Origin: an uncultured Actinotalea sp. | GTDB taxonomy: Bacteria > Actinomycetota > Actinomycetes > Actinomycetales > Cellulomonadaceae | Length of the DNA: 16,352 bases | Direction: 5' to 3' | NCBI RefSeq assembly: GCF_946885855.1 | Contig: NZ_CAMPHH010000044.1 | Coordinates: 1 to 16,352 of the forward strand | Shown: positions 14,819 through 16,352 of the stretch, in pieces | Layout: every line of letters begins with the position of its first letter | How positions within the stretch are numbered: the stretch's first letter is position 1 | The notes under the pieces: generated by a model | What the model was told of the DNA's origin: nothing | The model's database searches: none | What the model saw: the letters and a program-made list of their open reading frames with translations, nothing else | Translations under genes and position numbers: made by a program

Positions 14819-14847
14819 ATTACACGCGTGTCATGCCCCGGGGTCAA
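14819..14847 (-). promoter_or_regulatory. Sigma-70-like promoter of whiB2
   Basis: On the minus strand TTGACC (14842-14847) and TGTAAT (14819-14824) are separated by exactly 17 nt, close to the principal-sigma consensus. A start near 14811 would leave a leader of about 100 nt before whiB2. It is the only promoter in the window with a good -35. Confidence 0.7.
14822..14831. promoter_or_regulatory. Perfect 10-bp palindrome overlapping the whiB2 -10
   Basis: ACACGCGTGT is a perfect inverted repeat, and with its flanks it reads TTAC-N6-GTCA (14820-14833). It overlaps the -10 by three bases and extends into the spacer, a repressor-like position. It resembles but does not match the BldD box, whose half-sites are 5 nt apart. 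Confidence 0.4.
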
Positions 14848-14904
14848 GCGGGAGCTGTGCTAGATCACCCGCTCGCCACGCCCGGGAGAGCCGGATCGGC
14901 ACCC

Positions 14905-14910
14905 TACGCT
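14905..14910 (+). promoter_or_regulatory. Leaderless -10 for the TIGR03089 gene
   Basis: TACGCT is followed by 6 nt and the GTG at 14917. It fits the pattern at the other genes and selects this start from a frame that stays open far upstream. Confidence 0.6.
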
Positions 14911-14916
14911 GGTGCC

Positions 14917-15744
14917 GTGACCGCCCCCGACCGCTCCCCCTTCGCGCCGCTCCCGGCGGGGCCACTCCTGCCCACGGTGCTCGAGCGGCTCACGAGGGAG
15001 CCGGGACGGCCCCGGCTGACGTGGTACGGCCCGGGCGGCGAGCGCGTCGAGCTGTCCGGCCACGTCCTCGACAACTGGGTGACGAAGAGCACCAACCTCC
15101 TCGTCGAGGAGTTCGAGGTGGGGCCGGGATCCGCCGTGGTGCTCGACCTCCCGCCGCACTGGCGCGCGGTCGTGTGGGCGTTCGCCGTCTGGCGGGCGGG
15201 CGGCTGCGTGGTCCCGGTGGTGCGCGCGGCCGACGCGCCGTCGGGCGGGGCCGGCGGGGGCCTGGCCGCCGACCGCGCCGTGGTCGTCACCGACCGGCCC
15301 GAGGCCTGGTCGACCGCGCACGACGTCGTCGGCGTCGCCCTGCCCGCGCTGGCCCGTCGGTTCGACGGGGAACTCCCCGCGGGCGCGATGGACGCGGCCT
15401 CGGCGGTGATGACCTACGGCGACGTCCTGACGTTCGTCCAGGAGCACGACCCGGGCGCGGACGCGGTCGAGGTGGAAGGGGCGGTCGTGCCGCACCACGC
15501 TCTCGGGTCCTGGGCCGCGGACCGCGCGGAGCGTCTCGGCGTCCGCGCCGTCGACGGCCCGCAGCGCGTCCTCGTGGAGCCGTCGGCAGGAGACCTGACC
15601 GGCCTCTTGGCAGCGGTCCTCACCGTCCTGGCCGCGAACGGCTCCGTCGTCGCGTGCCACCCGGAGGTCAGCCGGGACCTCGCGAAGGACCCGGCCCGGC
15701 GGGAGCGACTCGTCGCGTCGGAGAAGGTCTTTTCCCCCACCTGA
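14917..15744 (+). CDS. TIGR03089 family protein (AMP-ligase-like N-terminal fold)
   Basis: This 275-aa protein matches the actinobacterial TIGR03089 family, which resembles the N-terminal part of acyl-CoA synthetases/AMP-binding enzymes. Family-like segments are LTWYGPGGERVELSGHVLDN near 30-49 and VLDLPPHWRAVVWAFAVWRAGG near 74-95; the latter matches the first substrate-side helices of AMP ligases. The Ser/Thr/Gly-rich ATP loop and the C-terminal lid with the catalytic lysine are absent, so it is probably not an active ligase. Function is unknown. The GTG start is supported by TACGCT 6 nt upstream; the frame is open for thousands of bases before this, but that is antisense shadow of the glycosyltransferase and whiB2. 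It is divergent from whiB2 and convergent with manA, with 35 nt between stops. Confidence 0.88.
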   Translation: MTAPDRSPFAPLPAGPLLPTVLERLTREPGRPRLTWYGPGGERVELSGHVLDNWVTKSTNLLVEEFEVGPGSAVVLDLPPHWRAVVWAFAVWRAGGCVVPVVRAADAPSGGAGGGLAADRAVVVTDRPEAWSTAHDVVGVALPALARRFDGELPAGAMDAASAVMTYGDVLTFVQEHDPGADAVEVEGAVVPHHALGSWAADRAERLGVRAVDGPQRVLVEPSAGDLTGLLAAVLTVLAANGSVVACHPEVSRDLAKDPARRERLVASEKVFSPT

Positions 15745-15779
15745 CCCGAGCCGCCGCGGCGCGGCGACGACGGCCCGCG

Positions 15780-16352
15780 TCAGGGGACGTCCGCCTGGAC
15801 GACGGTGCCGTGACCGCGTGCCACGAGCGGGCCGTCGCTCGCTGGCACGAAGGCGGACTGCCCGCGCAGGAGGGTCAGCTCACCGTCCTGCGCGGCGGCG
15901 ACCGTCACCTCGCCCTCGAGGCACAGGAGGATCCGCGGACCCCGTCCGGGCAGCGGGTGGACCTCCTCGTCGTCGAGGGTGGTCACCGAGAGCTCGAAGT
16001 CGTCGACCGGGGCGTAGAAGACCCTGGTCGAGCCGTGGAAGACTTCCGGCGCGATGCGGATGGGCGGGGCCGCGACGTAGTCGACGTTTGCGAGCAGCTC
16101 GGGGATGTCGACGTGCTTGGTGGTCAGCCCGGCCCGCAGGACGTTGTCCGAGTTCGCCATGACCTCCACCGCGACACCGGAGAGGTAGGCGTGCACGCCC
16201 CCGGCCGGCACGAACATCGCCTCTCCCGGCTGGAGCGTGACGGGGTTGAGCAGGAGCGAGGTGACCACGCCGGGGTCGCCGGGGTACTGCTCCGCCAGGA
16301 GGACGACCGTGCGGTCCGCGCGCGGTGACGGGGAACCGGCGTCGAGCCGCTC
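15780..16352 (-). CDS. manA: Mannose-6-phosphate isomerase class I, C-terminal part
   Basis: These are the last 190 residues of a type I phosphomannose isomerase, which interconverts fructose-6-phosphate and mannose-6-phosphate and supplies ManB. The frame is open to the window edge, so the N-terminal zinc ligands lie outside. Numbering from the edge, PGEAMFVPAGGVHAYLSG (42-59) carries the metal-binding His54. It is followed by the type I signature EVMANSDNVLRAGLTTKHVD (63-82), with Thr where Pro is common near its end. The remaining part is the C-terminal cupin-like domain, with LPGRGPRILLCLEGEVTV and GQSAFVPASDGP. Stop TGA 15782-15780. It is convergent with TIGR03089. Together with manB it completes the route from fructose-6-phosphate to mannose-1-phosphate. 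Confidence 0.96.
   Translation of the reverse strand, partial: ERLDAGSPSPRADRTVVLLAEQYPGDPGVVTSLLLNPVTLQPGEAMFVPAGGVHAYLSGVAVEVMANSDNVLRAGLTTKHVDIPELLANVDYVAAPPIRIAPEVFHGSTRVFYAPVDDFELSVTTLDDEEVHPLPGRGPRILLCLEGEVTVAAAQDGELTLLRGQSAFVPASDGPLVARGHGTVVQADVP

Larger units (their letters stand above)
14711..14916. other. Divergent intergenic region between whiB2 and TIGR03089
   Basis: This roughly 206-bp gap is the longest in the window and is visibly more A/T-rich in its middle (about 14805-14870). It holds the whiB2 leader and promoter, a palindrome, and the -10 of the divergent gene. No small ORF in it looks convincing. Confidence 0.6.

Noticed and set aside
10855..14916. Very long plus-strand open frame leading into TIGR03089
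   Set aside because: It is antisense to the GT fusion and whiB2, both well supported. The translation is low-complexity (Arg, Gly, Pro, Asp), as expected from high-G+C shadow frames. Only the part from 14917 is real.
15705..15734. Hairpin GCGAC/GTCGC followed by TTTT near the TIGR03089 end
   Set aside because: It lies inside the coding sequence, and the T-run is over 10 nt from the short stem, so it does not have terminator geometry.
15745..15779. Possible bidirectional terminator between TIGR03089 and manA
   Set aside because: There is a G+C palindrome (CGCCGCGGCG at 15752-15761) but it has no loop and no T-run, so evidence is insufficient.

Overview
The window is very G+C-rich DNA, with G or C at nearly every third codon position. 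It carries families typical of Actinobacteria: WhiB, DUF3499, DUF5719, TIGR03089, and an MoxR-DUF58-SpoIIM-RDD block. The manB / DUF3499 / metallopeptidase-like / WhiB order matches the mycobacterial Rv3255c-Rv3260c neighbourhood as I remember it. The domain style suggests Micrococcales, possibly Cellulomonadaceae; this is recognition from memory, not a database result. Coding density is high and the longest gap between genes is about 206 bp, so no gene-free stretch exceeds 300 bp. I saw no tRNA, rRNA, CRISPR array, insertion sequence, integrase or attachment site.

Region 1 (1-5208) is a membrane/AAA+ module. It holds an MoxR ATPase (5' end outside the window), a DUF58 protein 3 nt downstream, and an unrecognised membrane-anchored protein. 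A SpoIIM/DUF95 membrane protein follows on the minus strand, overlapping its neighbour by 40 bp at the 3' ends, and then a divergent RDD membrane protein. Region 2 (5212-7590, minus strand) encodes DUF3499, an 82-aa double-CxxC zinc-ribbon protein, phosphomannomutase ManB, and a Trm112-like zinc protein overlapping manB by 4 nt. Region 3 (7680-9126, plus strand) has a zincin-family protein without HExxH and a WbbL-like GT2 rhamnosyltransferase. Region 4 (9134-14710, minus strand) reads whiB2, a 1202-aa GT2-membrane fusion, and a DUF5719 exported protein coupled by a 4-nt overlap. Region 5 (14917-16352) has a TIGR03089 protein on the plus strand and, convergent to it, the 3' part of manA.

The common theme of regions 2-5 is cell-envelope glycan synthesis. 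ManA and ManB supply mannose-1-phosphate for GDP-mannose. The WbbL-like enzyme probably acts on a polyprenyl-linked glycan. The GT fusion and DUF5719 look like a membrane/exported pair read downstream of the WhiB2 regulator.

Seven genes have a TANNNT-like -10 hexamer (two with C in place of the first T) ending 6-8 nt before an ATG or GTG. These are probably leaderless transcripts, and the hexamers fix several start codons. whiB2 is the exception: it has a near-consensus -35/17 nt/-10 promoter, a roughly 100-nt leader and a clear Shine-Dalgarno, and a 10-bp palindrome overlaps its -10. The most interesting leads are this promoter, the missing catalytic motif in the zincin protein, the GT2-membrane fusion with its DUF5719 partner, the cluster of small zinc proteins around manB, and the orphan membrane protein in region 1.
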